Source: Cyanobacteria bacterium UBA5018 (lineage in GTDB: Bacteria > Cyanobacteriota > Cyanobacteriia > PCC-6307 > Cyanobiaceae). From it: a DNA stretch of 55,137 nt. The notes under the pieces were generated by a model. That model saw nothing but the letters and a program-made list of their open reading frames with translations. It was not told where the DNA came from and did not search any database. Positions within the stretch are counted from its first letter, which is position 1, and every line of letters begins with the position of its first letter. Below, piece after piece: positions 1-7,367 of the stretch. The position numbers were made by a program, and so were the translations under genes. The stretch spans positions 11,502-66,638 of the forward strand of contig DGYA01000077.1 in the NCBI GenBank assembly GCA_002396505.1. The letters run 5' to 3'.

Positions 1-150
1 GAGCAGATCGGGTCACCGTCGTTGCACAGGTCGATGCCCTTGCCGGCGAACGGTGCCATCGCCGCGGAGACCGGGATGCCGAACTTGGCTGACGGGTTGC
101 CGAATACCGCGACGGCGGCGACCTTGTCGGCCAGGCCGGCCGGCAGCGGT
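1..150 (-). CDS. cutinase-like C-terminal fragment (partial, contig edge)
   Basis: On the minus strand the last ~50 codons read PLPAGLADKVAAVAVFGNP, then a stretch ending KGIDLCNDGDPIC. The VFGNP segment and the IDLC-x-GDPIC segment are hallmarks of the cutinase / Culp alpha-beta hydrolase family (serine esterases), common in mycobacteria and fungi and not expected in cyanobacteria. The segment is in the same reading frame as the lnt-like sequence upstream, with no stop between them. The catalytic Asp region would lie in the DPIC area, and the nucleophile Ser would lie earlier and is absent. The most economical reading is a chimeric join at the contig end. A true fusion is possible but unlikely. 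The junction near 150-165 is approximate. Confidence 0.55.
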
Positions 151-380
151 GGCGCCGTCTCCACCAGCCGCCAAAGGCCCGCCAGGGCCAGCCACAGCAG
201 CGGCGGCCAGCCCAACGGCGGCAAGGCCAGTGCCGCCAGGCCACCGCTCAGGGGCGCCACTAGCCACCAGCGGCCGAGAGCGTTAGCAAACAGCGCTCCC
301 GCCGTCCCTGGCCGCTTCGCCTCCAGACCCCTAGCTGTCAATTGGCGCTCCCTTTGGCCGTGCAGCGTAAAAACCACCAT
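151..380 (-). CDS. lnt: apolipoprotein N-acyltransferase, N-terminal part (partial)
   Basis: The frame opens at ATG 380-378 (or an in-frame ATG at 389-387). It gives a short polar leader, then a hydrophobic segment with GGLAALALPPLGWPPLLWLA. This is the first-membrane-helix pattern of Lnt, the inner-membrane enzyme that N-acylates lipoproteins. Only about 75 codons look like Lnt; after LWRLVET the sequence switches to a cutinase-like one, so the catalytic nitrilase domain is missing. From memory, lnt lies beside a secreted FKBP gene in picocyanobacteria, which fits the gene at 1021. The family call rests on a short hydrophobic stretch and is moderate. Confidence 0.5.
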
Positions 381-495
381 GGTGCCCATGGGCCGCCCAG
401 CGAACAGGCTTCGCCGTCACTCCCCACTTCAGGCTTCACGCGTCACGCTTCACGCGCCACATCCAACCTCGCCAATCTCCCGTCAACCCACCGCT

Positions 496-837
496 ATGGA
501 TTCCAACAACCTGTTGCAGATGTTGCTCTTGCGGGGGCTGGGTACAACCACCTTGGTGGCCGATCGGCTCCATTACGTCAGCCAGGAATGGGTGCAGAGC
601 GGCCGGCTCGATCCCCGTCATGCCCAGGCCCTGGTGGATGACGTGCTGCGGGCCCTGCGCGGCGAGTCGCCCGGCTTGGAGCTGGAGGCCGAGCGGCAGT
701 TGGAGCGCAATCGCGACCAACTGCTCCAGGATCTGGGCCTGGCCAGGCAGCGGGAGCTCGACGAGCTGCGCGGTCGCATCGATCGGTTGGAGCAGGTCCA
801 GAGGATGCAGCAGAGCAGGGCTGAAATCCCCGATTGA
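496..837 (+). CDS. phasin-like coiled-coil protein
   Basis: A 113-residue protein starting MDSNNLLQMLLLRGLGTTTL. A short hydrophobic/glycine N-terminus is followed by a charged helical body and a C-terminal coiled coil (repeated R/E/L heptads such as LDELRGRIDRLEQVQ). This arrangement matches the COG3937-type phasin / polyhydroxyalkanoate-regulator-like proteins found in many cyanobacteria without PHA. The ATG at 496 is chosen because the similarity starts there; the same frame is open further upstream but over unrelated repeat-like sequence. It lies between the divergent lnt-like gene and the FKBP gene. The function is unknown. The family call is by composition and length, not by a catalytic motif. 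Confidence 0.6.
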   Translation: MDSNNLLQMLLLRGLGTTTLVADRLHYVSQEWVQSGRLDPRHAQALVDDVLRALRGESPGLELEAERQLERNRDQLLQDLGLARQRELDELRGRIDRLEQVQRMQQSRAEIPD

Positions 838-881
838 TTCCGGGGCCAGCAACCGCTAGCCCGCCCAGCGCCGCCTCGGGC

Positions 882-923
882 CTGGCTGCTGGTAGCTGGC
901 TGTTGGTAGCTGGCTGTTGGTAC
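882..923. repeat. three 14-bp tandem repeats
   Basis: Units CTGGCTGCTGGTAG (882-895), CTGGCTGTTGGTAG (896-909) and CTGGCTGTTGGTAC (910-923) abut exactly. They are intergenic, upstream of the FKBP gene. This is one of many short tandem arrays in the window. Confidence 0.95.
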
Positions 924-970
924 CAAGTTACTAATCACTCTGGGCTGCTAATCGCTCTGATACTCGGGGC

Positions 971-992
971 GAGCCGACGAGCCGACGAGCCG
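971..992. repeat. 8-bp tandem repeat, 2.75 units
   Basis: GAGCCGAC is repeated at 971-978 and 979-986, then a partial GAGCCG at 987-992. It lies 29 bases upstream of the chosen FKBP start, within the probable leader region. Confidence 0.9.
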
Positions 993-1020
993 GCAGAATT
1001 CCAGTAACTTCGGGTTGGCG

Positions 1021-1740
1021 ATGCGAGACATCCTGATCTCTTCCGCGGTCTTTGTGGCCTGCCTGCTTCTGGCCCTGGTGAGCCAGTTGGTCAGTCCCAC
1101 CAGCGTCCAGGCGGCCCCTCCGGGGGACCCCGGTGCCGCCTCCCTCAGTAGCTCTGCCTTTGGCGGCAGTGCTGGCATTGCCAATGCCGTCTGGGGCAGC
1201 ACTGGCAGCAGCCCCGCCGTTGCCAGCCAGCAGGCCAGGGGCCTTGGCCGCTACGAGCTCGATCCCGAAGACCCCAATCCCACACTTTTCGCCATGGCCT
1301 CCGATTCCGCCTCCCCCAGCAGCTCAGCAGCAAGCAGCGCCGCAGCCGACAGCGACCTCGCCCAGGCCGGAGCCCTGGGCGGCGATCTGGTGGCCGCCAA
1401 GGAGCTCACCACCGCCTCGGGTCTACGGATTACCGAACTGGTTGTTGGCAGTGGCGAGGAGGCCGTCAGCGGTAAGTCGGTGTCGGTGAACTACCGCGGC
1501 ACCCTCACCAATGGCCGCGAATTTGATAGCAGCTACGGCCGCGGTCCCTTCTCCTTCCCCCTAGGTGGTGGGCGGGTGATCAAGGGTTGGGATGAAGGCG
1601 TGGCCGGCATGAAGGTGGGCGGCAAGCGCAAGCTGGTGATCCCCCCCGATCTGGCCTACGGCGAACGCGGCGCCGGCGGCGTGATCCCCGCCAATGCAAC
1701 CTTGATTTTTGAGGTGGAACTGCTGCAGGTAGGCCGCTGA
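1021..1740 (+). CDS. secreted FKBP-type peptidyl-prolyl cis-trans isomerase
   Basis: A 239-residue protein. An N-terminal hydrophobic segment (residues ~5-30, AVFVACLLLALVSQ) acts as a signal or anchor. A ~95-residue Ala/Ser-rich linker follows, then a complete FKBP domain from about residue 132 to the end: VNYRGTL, GREFDSSYGRG, VIKGWDEGVAGMKVGGKRKL, PPDLAYG, IPANATLIFEVELL. FKBP domains catalyse X-Pro bond isomerisation; here it would act in the periplasm or thylakoid lumen. ATG 1021 is preferred over an in-frame TTG six bases upstream. The linker is low in complexity, as are those of several other proteins here. The family call is firm; the substrate is unknown. Confidence 0.93.
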   Translation: MRDILISSAVFVACLLLALVSQLVSPTSVQAAPPGDPGAASLSSSAFGGSAGIANAVWGSTGSSPAVASQQARGLGRYELDPEDPNPTLFAMASDSASPSSSAASSAAADSDLAQAGALGGDLVAAKELTTASGLRITELVVGSGEEAVSGKSVSVNYRGTLTNGREFDSSYGRGPFSFPLGGGRVIKGWDEGVAGMKVGGKRKLVIPPDLAYGERGAGGVIPANATLIFEVELLQVGR

Positions 1741-2238
1741 ATTTTGGCTCCAGGCCGGCTTATGACCCCGGCTAAGACCAAGTACCAGCAAAACCCCTCA
1801 GCTGACAGCACCGATTGCCTGAGCCCAAAGCCCTGGCTCTACAGCTCCAGGCCATGGGCTCTGGGCCCACAAGTTTCAGCCCATGGCGTCTAGGCCACAG
1901 GGTCTGGCCCTGCAGCTGTGGCCGTCAGTCTGTAGCCCATGGGCTCTAGCCCGCCAGTGAGATCCAAATCCTTTGGCTCTGCAGCGCAGGCCTACTGGCC
2001 ATGGCTCTCAGGCAGTGGCGCTTAAGTGAGCTGCATTGGGGGAAAAGGTGATGGCGCCTGGGTCGGGGTTACTAGGTGGGGTTACTAGGTCATGCTTACT
2101 AGATGGTGGTGCCTTGTTGATAGCCGTGGCGCCTGGCCTCGGGATTGAGGGCGGGCTGGTTAAATCTTTATCCATCGTTAGGATGCCAGCCGCCGTCGGG
2201 CACTCCGGCAGGCATTCTTTTGCATATCACCTTGTCCC
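1741..2238. other. intergenic region with CCATGG-centred degenerate repeats
   Basis: No gene is supported. Between about 1840 and 2010 a short motif recurs: GGCCATGGGCTCT (from 1850), AGCCCATGGCGTCT, AGCCCATGGGCTCT (from 1934), and GGCCATGGCTCT (from ~1998). The copies are separated by 20-60 bases rich in CTAGGCC and CAGC. The palindromic core CCCATGGG could form small hairpins. The sodB promoter should lie in the last ~100 bases, but no clear boxes were identified. Confidence 0.6.
2065..2104. repeat. 13-bp tandem repeat upstream of sodB
   Basis: GGGGTTACTAGGT occurs twice exactly (2065-2077, 2078-2090). A third degenerate copy follows (CATGCTTACTAGAT). Confidence 0.9.
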
Positions 2239-2838
2239 ATGGCTCACACGCTGCCCGCGCTGCCCTACGACCTCGACGCGCTCGAACCCCACATTTCCCG
2301 CGCCACCCTCGAGTTTCACCACGGCAAGCATCACGCGGCCTACGTGACCAACCTCAACAACCTGATCTCCGGCACTGAGCTGGAAAACAGCGGCCTCGAA
2401 GAAATCATCGTCGCCGTGGCCGGTGACGCCGGCAAGGCAGGCATCTTCAACAACGCCGCCCAGGTTTGGAACCACAGCTTCTACTGGCAGTGCATCAAGC
2501 CCGCCGGTGGCGGTGCCCCCAGCGGCGCCCTGCTCGACAAGATCAACGCCGACCTAGGCAGCTTTGAAGCCTTTGTGGAGCAGTTCAAGGCCGCCGGCGC
2601 CACCCAGTTCGGCAGTGGCTGGGCCTGGCTGGTGCTCGATAACGGCAGCTTGAAGGTCACCAAGACCCCCAACGCCGACCTGCCCCTAGCCCATGGTCAA
2701 ACCGCCCTGCTCACCATGGATGTGTGGGAACACGCCTACTACCTCGACTATCAGAATCGTCGTCCCGACTACATGACCACCTTCCTGGAGAAGCTGGTTA
2801 ACTGGGATTTTGTAGCTGCCAACCTGGCCGCCGCCTGA
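2239..2838 (+). CDS. sodB: iron superoxide dismutase
   Basis: A 199-residue protein, the normal length for Fe-SOD, which converts superoxide to oxygen and peroxide in the cytoplasm or stroma-like compartment. The metal ligands are visible: His27 (LEFHHGKHH), His79 (VWNHSFYW), Asp161 and His165 (TMDVWEHAYYLDY). The FNNAAQVWNH segment with Gln75 before the second ligand is typical of the iron form; the manganese form usually places its outer-sphere Gln elsewhere. The gene stands alone and ends with a run of Ala codons and TGA. A clear terminator lies ~165 bases downstream. Confidence 0.97.
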   Translation: MAHTLPALPYDLDALEPHISRATLEFHHGKHHAAYVTNLNNLISGTELENSGLEEIIVAVAGDAGKAGIFNNAAQVWNHSFYWQCIKPAGGGAPSGALLDKINADLGSFEAFVEQFKAAGATQFGSGWAWLVLDNGSLKVTKTPNADLPLAHGQTALLTMDVWEHAYYLDYQNRRPDYMTTFLEKLVNWDFVAANLAAA

Positions 2839-2889
2839 TCTTTATTCCCTGGCCAGCTGGGCTAGCCAATCCATCACCGCAGAGAGCCC

Positions 2890-2940
2890 ATAGCTTTAGC
2901 TGAAACACAGCTTTAGCAGAAACATAGCTTTAGCTGAACC
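2890..2940. repeat. three 17-bp tandem repeats after sodB
   Basis: ATAGCTTTAGCTGAAAC (2890-2906), ACAGCTTTAGCAGAAAC (2907-2923) and ATAGCTTTAGCTGAACC (2924-2940). They lie between the sodB stop and its terminator. Confidence 0.95.
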
Positions 2941-3002
2941 AAAGCCTCGGCTGGCCCATTGCTCTGAGGGGGTACTCCAGTCAGGGCAATCTGTTTTCAC
3001 CC

Positions 3003-3030
3003 AACCCCCTGTGCTGTCAGGGGGTTTTTT
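3003..3030 (+). terminator. rho-independent terminator of sodB
   Basis: The perfect 9-bp stem AACCCCCTG (3003-3011) / CAGGGGGTT (3018-3026) has a 6-base loop. T residues continue to 3030 and the following sequence is AT-rich. It is the clearest intrinsic terminator in the window and lies between sodB and the convergent queA. Confidence 0.85.
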
Positions 3031-3315
3031 ATTTGCAAACAGAGCAGCTTAATTGAAAATATTAAATAGACTCATATTACCGCTCCTGATTGGATGAAAA
3101 GTTCGCAGCTACAGTCTGCGTCATTCAGGCACGGGCAAAAGCCAGGAACAACGCTAAGCAAAAGCAAATTCAACCCGCACTTGGGCAAGTCTGCAGAGCA
3201 CCTCTAAAATATAAAATTTAACTGAAGGCTTGATGTGACAGGATTGCCAAAATCGCGATTTATCAGGGTCGCCCTAGGCGATTGAGTGCTTATCGGCTTA
3301 TACGATCAGCGGTGC

Positions 3316-4626
3316 TTAGGGATTTTCAAAGTGCAGCTCTGGTCTTGATGATTCAATTACTGCTTCTGGCGGTATCCACATTGCATCTCCGTAGGAGAAG
3401 AACCTGTAGTTTTTTTCTATGGCTTCTGCATAGAGATTCAATAGGCGGCGACGGCCGATCAGGGCGCTCACCAGCAGCAATAATGAGCTCTTGGGCAGGT
3501 GGAAGTTGGTGAGTAGCCCCTGCACCACGGCAAAGCGATAGCCAGGCTGAATCACCAAATTTACGGGCCCAGTATGGGCCGCCAGCTGGCCGCCATATAG
3601 CTGGGCCACCGCCTCCAGACTGCGCACGCTAGTAGTGCCCACGGCGATCACCCTGCCGCTGCGGCTACGGCAGGCGGCCACGGCCTCCACCAGGGCAGCG
3701 GTCACCTCCACCCATTCGCTGTGCAGCTGTAGCTGGCTGAGGTCGTCGGTTTCCACCGGGCGAAAGGTGCCCAGGCCCACGTGCAAGGTGGTGGTGGCGA
3801 TTTGCACGCCTCTGGCCCTAATCGCCGCCAGCAGTTGCTCGCTGAGGTGCAGCCCGGCCGTGGGCGCCGCTACGGCTCCCGGGCGGGCCGCGTAGCAGGT
3901 TTGGTAGCGGTCGTTGTCTTCTTCTCTGTGGCTGTGGATGTAAGGGGGCAGCGGAATCGCCCCATAACGCACTAGCAGCGGCTCTAGGGCCGGCGCATCC
4001 AGGCAGTCGCTGGGAAATTGCACGATCCGCCCACCAGTCTCTGGCTCGCGGGCCAGCACCTGCAGGCGCAGGTTGGGCTGGCCGCTGGCCTGCACTTCGA
4101 TCCAGTCACCAGGATTGAGTTTTTTGGCCGGCTTAGCCAGACATAGCCACTGACCCGGGCCAGCTGAGCTGACAGATTGATTTTGGTGAGCTAATTCATT
4201 CTGGTTGGATGGCTGATTCTGGTTGGATGGCTGATTCTGGCTAGATGGCTGATTCTGGCCAGGAGCGGGTAGCCAGGGTTCCAGCACCAACAGTTCCACC
4301 GCTCCACCGTTGGCTCGACGGCCCTGCAGGCGGGCCCTGAGCACCCGGGTGTCGTTCACCACCAGCAGGTCGCCGGGACGCAGCTCCTGATGCAGATCCC
4401 ACACCTGGAGATGGCGCGCTTGGACAGCAGCCCCCAGGCCGGATGCCTGCCCCGCCGCACTAACTCCATCGCCGGCACTGGCCCGATAATTTGGCTCAAC
4501 GACGAGCAGCTTGGCGGCATGGCGCGGTTCGAGCGGCCGCTGGGCAATCCGCTCTTGAGGCAGCTCAAAGTGATAGCTAGATAGCTGCAAATCAGCTGGA
4601 TCAAGCTTGGCCAAATCAGTATTCAT
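3316..4626 (-). CDS. queA: S-adenosylmethionine:tRNA ribosyltransferase-isomerase
   Basis: QueA transfers the ribosyl moiety of S-adenosylmethionine to preQ1 in tRNA to make epoxyqueuosine. The family signatures are present: FELPQERIAQRPLEPRHAAKLLV at the start, RPGDLLVVNDTRVLRARL, the catalytic core AAPTAGLHLSEQLL, LHVGLGTFRPV, VGTTSVRSLEA and TNFHLPKSSLLLLVSALIG. At 436 residues it is about 80 longer than usual. The surplus is two loops, one near residues 45-70 and one near 122-160 made of NQNQPS hexapeptides from 18-bp DNA repeats. The gene is monocistronic and convergent with sodB. Function should survive because both inserts fall between conserved blocks. Confidence 0.95.
   Translation of the reverse strand: MNTDLAKLDPADLQLSSYHFELPQERIAQRPLEPRHAAKLLVVEPNYRASAGDGVSAAGQASGLGAAVQARHLQVWDLHQELRPGDLLVVNDTRVLRARLQGRRANGGAVELLVLEPWLPAPGQNQPSSQNQPSNQNQPSNQNELAHQNQSVSSAGPGQWLCLAKPAKKLNPGDWIEVQASGQPNLRLQVLAREPETGGRIVQFPSDCLDAPALEPLLVRYGAIPLPPYIHSHREEDNDRYQTCYAARPGAVAAPTAGLHLSEQLLAAIRARGVQIATTTLHVGLGTFRPVETDDLSQLQLHSEWVEVTAALVEAVAACRSRSGRVIAVGTTSVRSLEAVAQLYGGQLAAHTGPVNLVIQPGYRFAVVQGLLTNFHLPKSSLLLLVSALIGRRRLLNLYAEAIEKNYRFFSYGDAMWIPPEAVIESSRPELHFENP
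4201..4254. repeat. three 18-bp repeats inside queA
   Basis: CTGGTTGGATGGCTGATT occurs at 4201-4218 and 4219-4236, with a variant (CTGGCTAGATGGCTGATT) at 4237-4254. On the coding strand each unit adds six residues (N-Q-N-Q-P-S type). The unit length keeps the frame. Confidence 0.96.
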
Positions 4627-5111
4627 CTCGGATAGCGCCGATTAAGGGCTTGGCTGCTGCAGCGATCAAAGCTAACAGTTATTCACTTGGGTTGACTACC
4701 TAGGGAAGCCGGGAAAGCCATGACCAAACCTGGCAGGATGGGACAATCGAGGCAGGGCCAAGCATAGAAGCTAATGGCGTCAACCTGGCGACCATCGAGC
4801 GCCAGGCAAAGCTCTAGATCTCAGCGATCCACCGATCCAAGAGGCCCTACCAATACCAAGGCAACCGCTAGGCAATTACCATACTAACTACCGCGCTAAC
4901 TACCTGGCACTTCGAAAATTGCCCTTGGCATGGCCTTAGGCTCCATATACTCCAGTTGCCACAGTGGGTGTCGCTGGTCGGGCCCAAGCGGAAACCATGT
5001 TTTCGAGGTGCCCTACCGATATGGACGTCAAGATAGTTGCCAAGATAACTGATGAATAACCTACCGAACAAACAAGTATGACACCATGGGACCTAGCCAA
5101 AAAGCTATTTT
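4627..5111. other. intergenic region, no gene seen
   Basis: The 485 bases between the E2 gene stop and the queA start contain only short frames of unconvincing composition, such as a 67-codon minus-strand frame at 4868-5071. The queA promoter should lie near 4630-4720. No terminator hairpin of useful strength was found after the E2 gene. Confidence 0.6.
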
Positions 5112-6518
5112 TTAGAAAGCAAGGCTTTCGGGTGCAGTCTCAATCAACTGGGCCAGATCCTTGAGGAAGGCGGCGGCATGGGCTCCGTAGATGGTGCGGT
5201 GGTCACAGGTGAGGTTCACCTGCATCTGATTTTTAACCGAGATCGAGCCATCTTTGGCGGCCACCACCGTGGGACGAGAGGCGGCGACGGCCAGGATGGC
5301 GCCGGTGCCCGGCGGCAAAATCGCATCGAAACGATCTACTCCAAACATCCCCAGGTTGGAGAGGGTGAAGGTGCCGGTGCTGTACTCCTCTGGTTTTAGT
5401 TGCTTACTGCGGGCGCGAGCCACCAGATCGGCCCAGTTGCGCGCCAAGGAATAAATATCAGTGCTGTCGGTATTGGCTAGCACAGGCGTGATCAATCCAC
5501 CGTCCTCCATAGCCACAGCCACGGCCACATTCACGGCGGCAGGATAGAGCATGCCGGCATCGGTTGTGGTGGCATTCACCTGTGGATGGCGGGCCAGCAC
5601 CACCCCAACAGCCTTGGCCAGCAGGGCCGTCATCGTAACCCCCTTGCCCTTCACTTTCTTATAGAAGGCATCCAGTTTATCAGTGGTAATCGTGTAGCCC
5701 ACGCGGAAGCAGGGCGCCGTCAGGCTGGCGACCATGCTGCGGTTCACCGCCTGCTGCAGAGTGTTGAAGGCCACGGTTTCGCCTGGCCGGCCAAAGGCCT
5801 GACCCAGCGGAGCGGCAGAGGCGGCTGGCGCTACGGCCGCGGCAGCGGCGCCGTTGCTGGCGCTAGCGACGGCAGCCACCGCTGGCCCACTGCCTTCCGC
5901 CACCCGGGGAACGCTGATCGGCTGGCCGCCAGCAGCCAGCACGTCTTCCGCTTGAATGCGGCCATGGGGGCCACTGCCCCGCAGTCCCTCAAGCACCACC
6001 CCCAGTTGGCTGGCCAGTTTCTTGGCCCGCGGCGATGCCACCACCCGGCCGCCATTGCTGGAGGCAGCGGCTGGCGCCGGCGCCACGGCCGGGGGAACAA
6101 CCACAGGGGCGGCGACCACCGGGGCAGCAACCACCTGGGCGCTGGGAGCTGGGCTAGCGGCCACTGGGCTAGCGGGGGCTGGACTTGCCGGGGCTGAACT
6201 TGCCGTGGCGGTGGCAACTGGGGCTTGAGCGGCGGGGGCGGCGGGAGCCTGAGCAGCGGCGGTGGCGATTTCGGCCTCGCTGTCTACGATCAGGCCAATG
6301 GTCTCTCCCACCGGTGCGGTGCCGCCGGCGGGCATCAGCACCGCAGCCAAGAAGCCGCCGTGGAAGGCCTCCACATCCATGTCGGCCTTGTCAGATTCCA
6401 CCACCAGCACCGAATCGCCCCTTTCCACCCGCTGGCCGGGTTGCTTGAGCCACTCCACGATCTTGCCCTCCGTCATCGTGGAGGACAGGGCCGGCATGAA
6501 AATGTCGTGGGTGGCCAA
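5112..6518 (-). CDS. pyruvate dehydrogenase E2, dihydrolipoyl acetyltransferase
   Basis: A 468-residue E2 subunit that moves the acetyl group from E1 to CoA. Order: lipoyl domain (residues 1-80, lipoylated Lys44 in ESDKADMDVE), an Ala/Pro/Val swinging linker (~90-155), a peripheral-subunit-binding domain (~160-200, SPRAKKLASQLG and GPHGRIQAEDV), a second Ala-rich linker, and the catalytic domain to the end. The active-site block is CDHRTIYGAHAAAF. The usual HRxxDG aspartate is Tyr here, which as far as known is the normal form in cyanobacterial and plastid E2 (DHR-x-x-YGA). The conserved Ser/Asn region TFTLSNLGMFGVD is present. No other PDH gene is next to it. Confidence 0.95.
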   Translation of the reverse strand: MATHDIFMPALSSTMTEGKIVEWLKQPGQRVERGDSVLVVESDKADMDVEAFHGGFLAAVLMPAGGTAPVGETIGLIVDSEAEIATAAAQAPAAPAAQAPVATATASSAPASPAPASPVAASPAPSAQVVAAPVVAAPVVVPPAVAPAPAAASSNGGRVVASPRAKKLASQLGVVLEGLRGSGPHGRIQAEDVLAAGGQPISVPRVAEGSGPAVAAVASASNGAAAAAVAPAASAAPLGQAFGRPGETVAFNTLQQAVNRSMVASLTAPCFRVGYTITTDKLDAFYKKVKGKGVTMTALLAKAVGVVLARHPQVNATTTDAGMLYPAAVNVAVAVAMEDGGLITPVLANTDSTDIYSLARNWADLVARARSKQLKPEEYSTGTFTLSNLGMFGVDRFDAILPPGTGAILAVAASRPTVVAAKDGSISVKNQMQVNLTCDHRTIYGAHAAAFLKDLAQLIETAPESLAF

Positions 6519-6864
6519 CGGAGGGCTGCGTCTTATTTGTGCAGCATTTTACGAGGCTCATCAGCCTCAGCCGCAGCCTCAACAGCCAACAGCTGCTTTT
6601 TCTCTGGCATGTCTGACAGGGGGGAGCGCCTGGGCTACCTGCCCGCAAAACCAATGCATAAGAGGTGGCAGGTAAGTGCCACCCATTACGCTGCTTTTTA
6701 TCTTTAACTTGTAGGCCGAGACATTTTTTGTCGACAACTTGCCTCCAATTGCTTTTGCTGCCCAAGCAAAAACAGCCAATAGACCTGCTCAATTATTCGC
6801 CGTCTTCGATCGTCTTGATCACTTCATCACGCACTAGCAATAAAGCTTGCAATTTTGCCACTAG
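6519..6864. other. intergenic region between ylqD and the E2 gene
   Basis: It holds no independent gene. The 3' part (6793-6857) is a diverged second copy of the end of ylqD, listed separately. Nearest the E2 start there is a Gln/Pro-rich-looking stretch (~6560-6600) without an initiation signal. The promoter of the E2 gene is expected here. Confidence 0.6.
6793..6857 (-). repeat. duplicated 3' end of ylqD, in frame after its stop
   Basis: On the minus strand, sequence 6800-6857 repeats 6872-6929 with an offset of exactly 72 bases (24 codons). After the ylqD stop (TGA 6867-6865) the frame continues, giving KLQALLLVRDEVIKTIEDGE and TAA (6795-6793). The real gene ends KLQASLLVRDGVIEAIEDGL. It is a tandem partial duplication that now lies just downstream of the stop. 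Confidence 0.85.
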
Positions 6865-7308
6865 TCATAGACCGTCTTCGATGGCTTCGATCACGCCATC
6901 TCGCACTAGCAATGATGCCTGTAGTTTTTGAACCAGGTTATCGCCTACTGCTACTTGGCAGAAGCTCTCCAGCTGGCCCTGCTCGACCACCTCTTCCATC
7001 GCCAGCTCACGCACCTGGCGTTGCTGCTCCAGCAGCTGGCGCTTTTGCTCCTCCAGTTCGGCCCGCTTGGTCGCCACCTGTTCTTGCACGCCGATCACCT
7101 GCTGCTGCACCCGCGGATCGAGGGGATTGGCGCTCTGGCGACGGATTTCATCGATCAGCTGCTGGCCCTCCTGCTCCAGCTGGGCCAGCTGGCCGTCGCT
7201 GTTGCTGACGGCGCTGCTCAGCTCCCGTTCGGCTTCCTCTTTCCAGCGGGGTGTGACTACGGCGCGCACAGTGATGGTGCGCTTGATCGTGAGCATGCCG
7301 TTGGCCAT
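6865..7308 (-). CDS. YlqD family coiled-coil protein
   Basis: A 147-residue protein beginning MANGMLTIKRTITVRAVVTP. The N-terminal beta-rich block (residues 1-25) is followed by a long charged coiled coil (~30-105, with QLAQLEQEGQQLIDEIRRQ and KRAELEEQKRQLLEQQ). A C-terminal beta block follows (LESFCQVAVGDNLVQKLQ, then VRDGVIEAIEDG). This is the YlqD layout, conserved in cyanobacteria and Firmicutes and of unknown function. ATG 7308 is chosen because the family begins at MxxxIKRTITV; the frame is open upstream without similarity. It is followed by a duplicated copy of its own last 19 codons. Confidence 0.85.
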   Translation of the reverse strand: MANGMLTIKRTITVRAVVTPRWKEEAERELSSAVSNSDGQLAQLEQEGQQLIDEIRRQSANPLDPRVQQQVIGVQEQVATKRAELEEQKRQLLEQQRQVRELAMEEVVEQGQLESFCQVAVGDNLVQKLQASLLVRDGVIEAIEDGL

Positions 7309-7367
7309 GGAAGTTAGTAATCGTTGTACAGGCTGACAGCCCGAGCGACCGCCAGCAAGCACAGGGC

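Noticed and set aside
4201..4254. CRISPR-like array
   Set aside because: The 18-bp units abut with no unique spacers and lie in the queA reading frame. The same holds for the arrays at 13888 and 26409.
4868..5071. 67-codon minus-strand frame between queA and the E2 gene
   Set aside because: No ribosome site, unusual composition and no recognisable pattern. Kept as intergenic.
5112..6518. E2 with a lost active-site Asp (HRxxDG to HRTIYG)
   Set aside because: Tyr at this place is, as far as known, the usual form in cyanobacterial and plastid E2, so it was not taken as inactivation.
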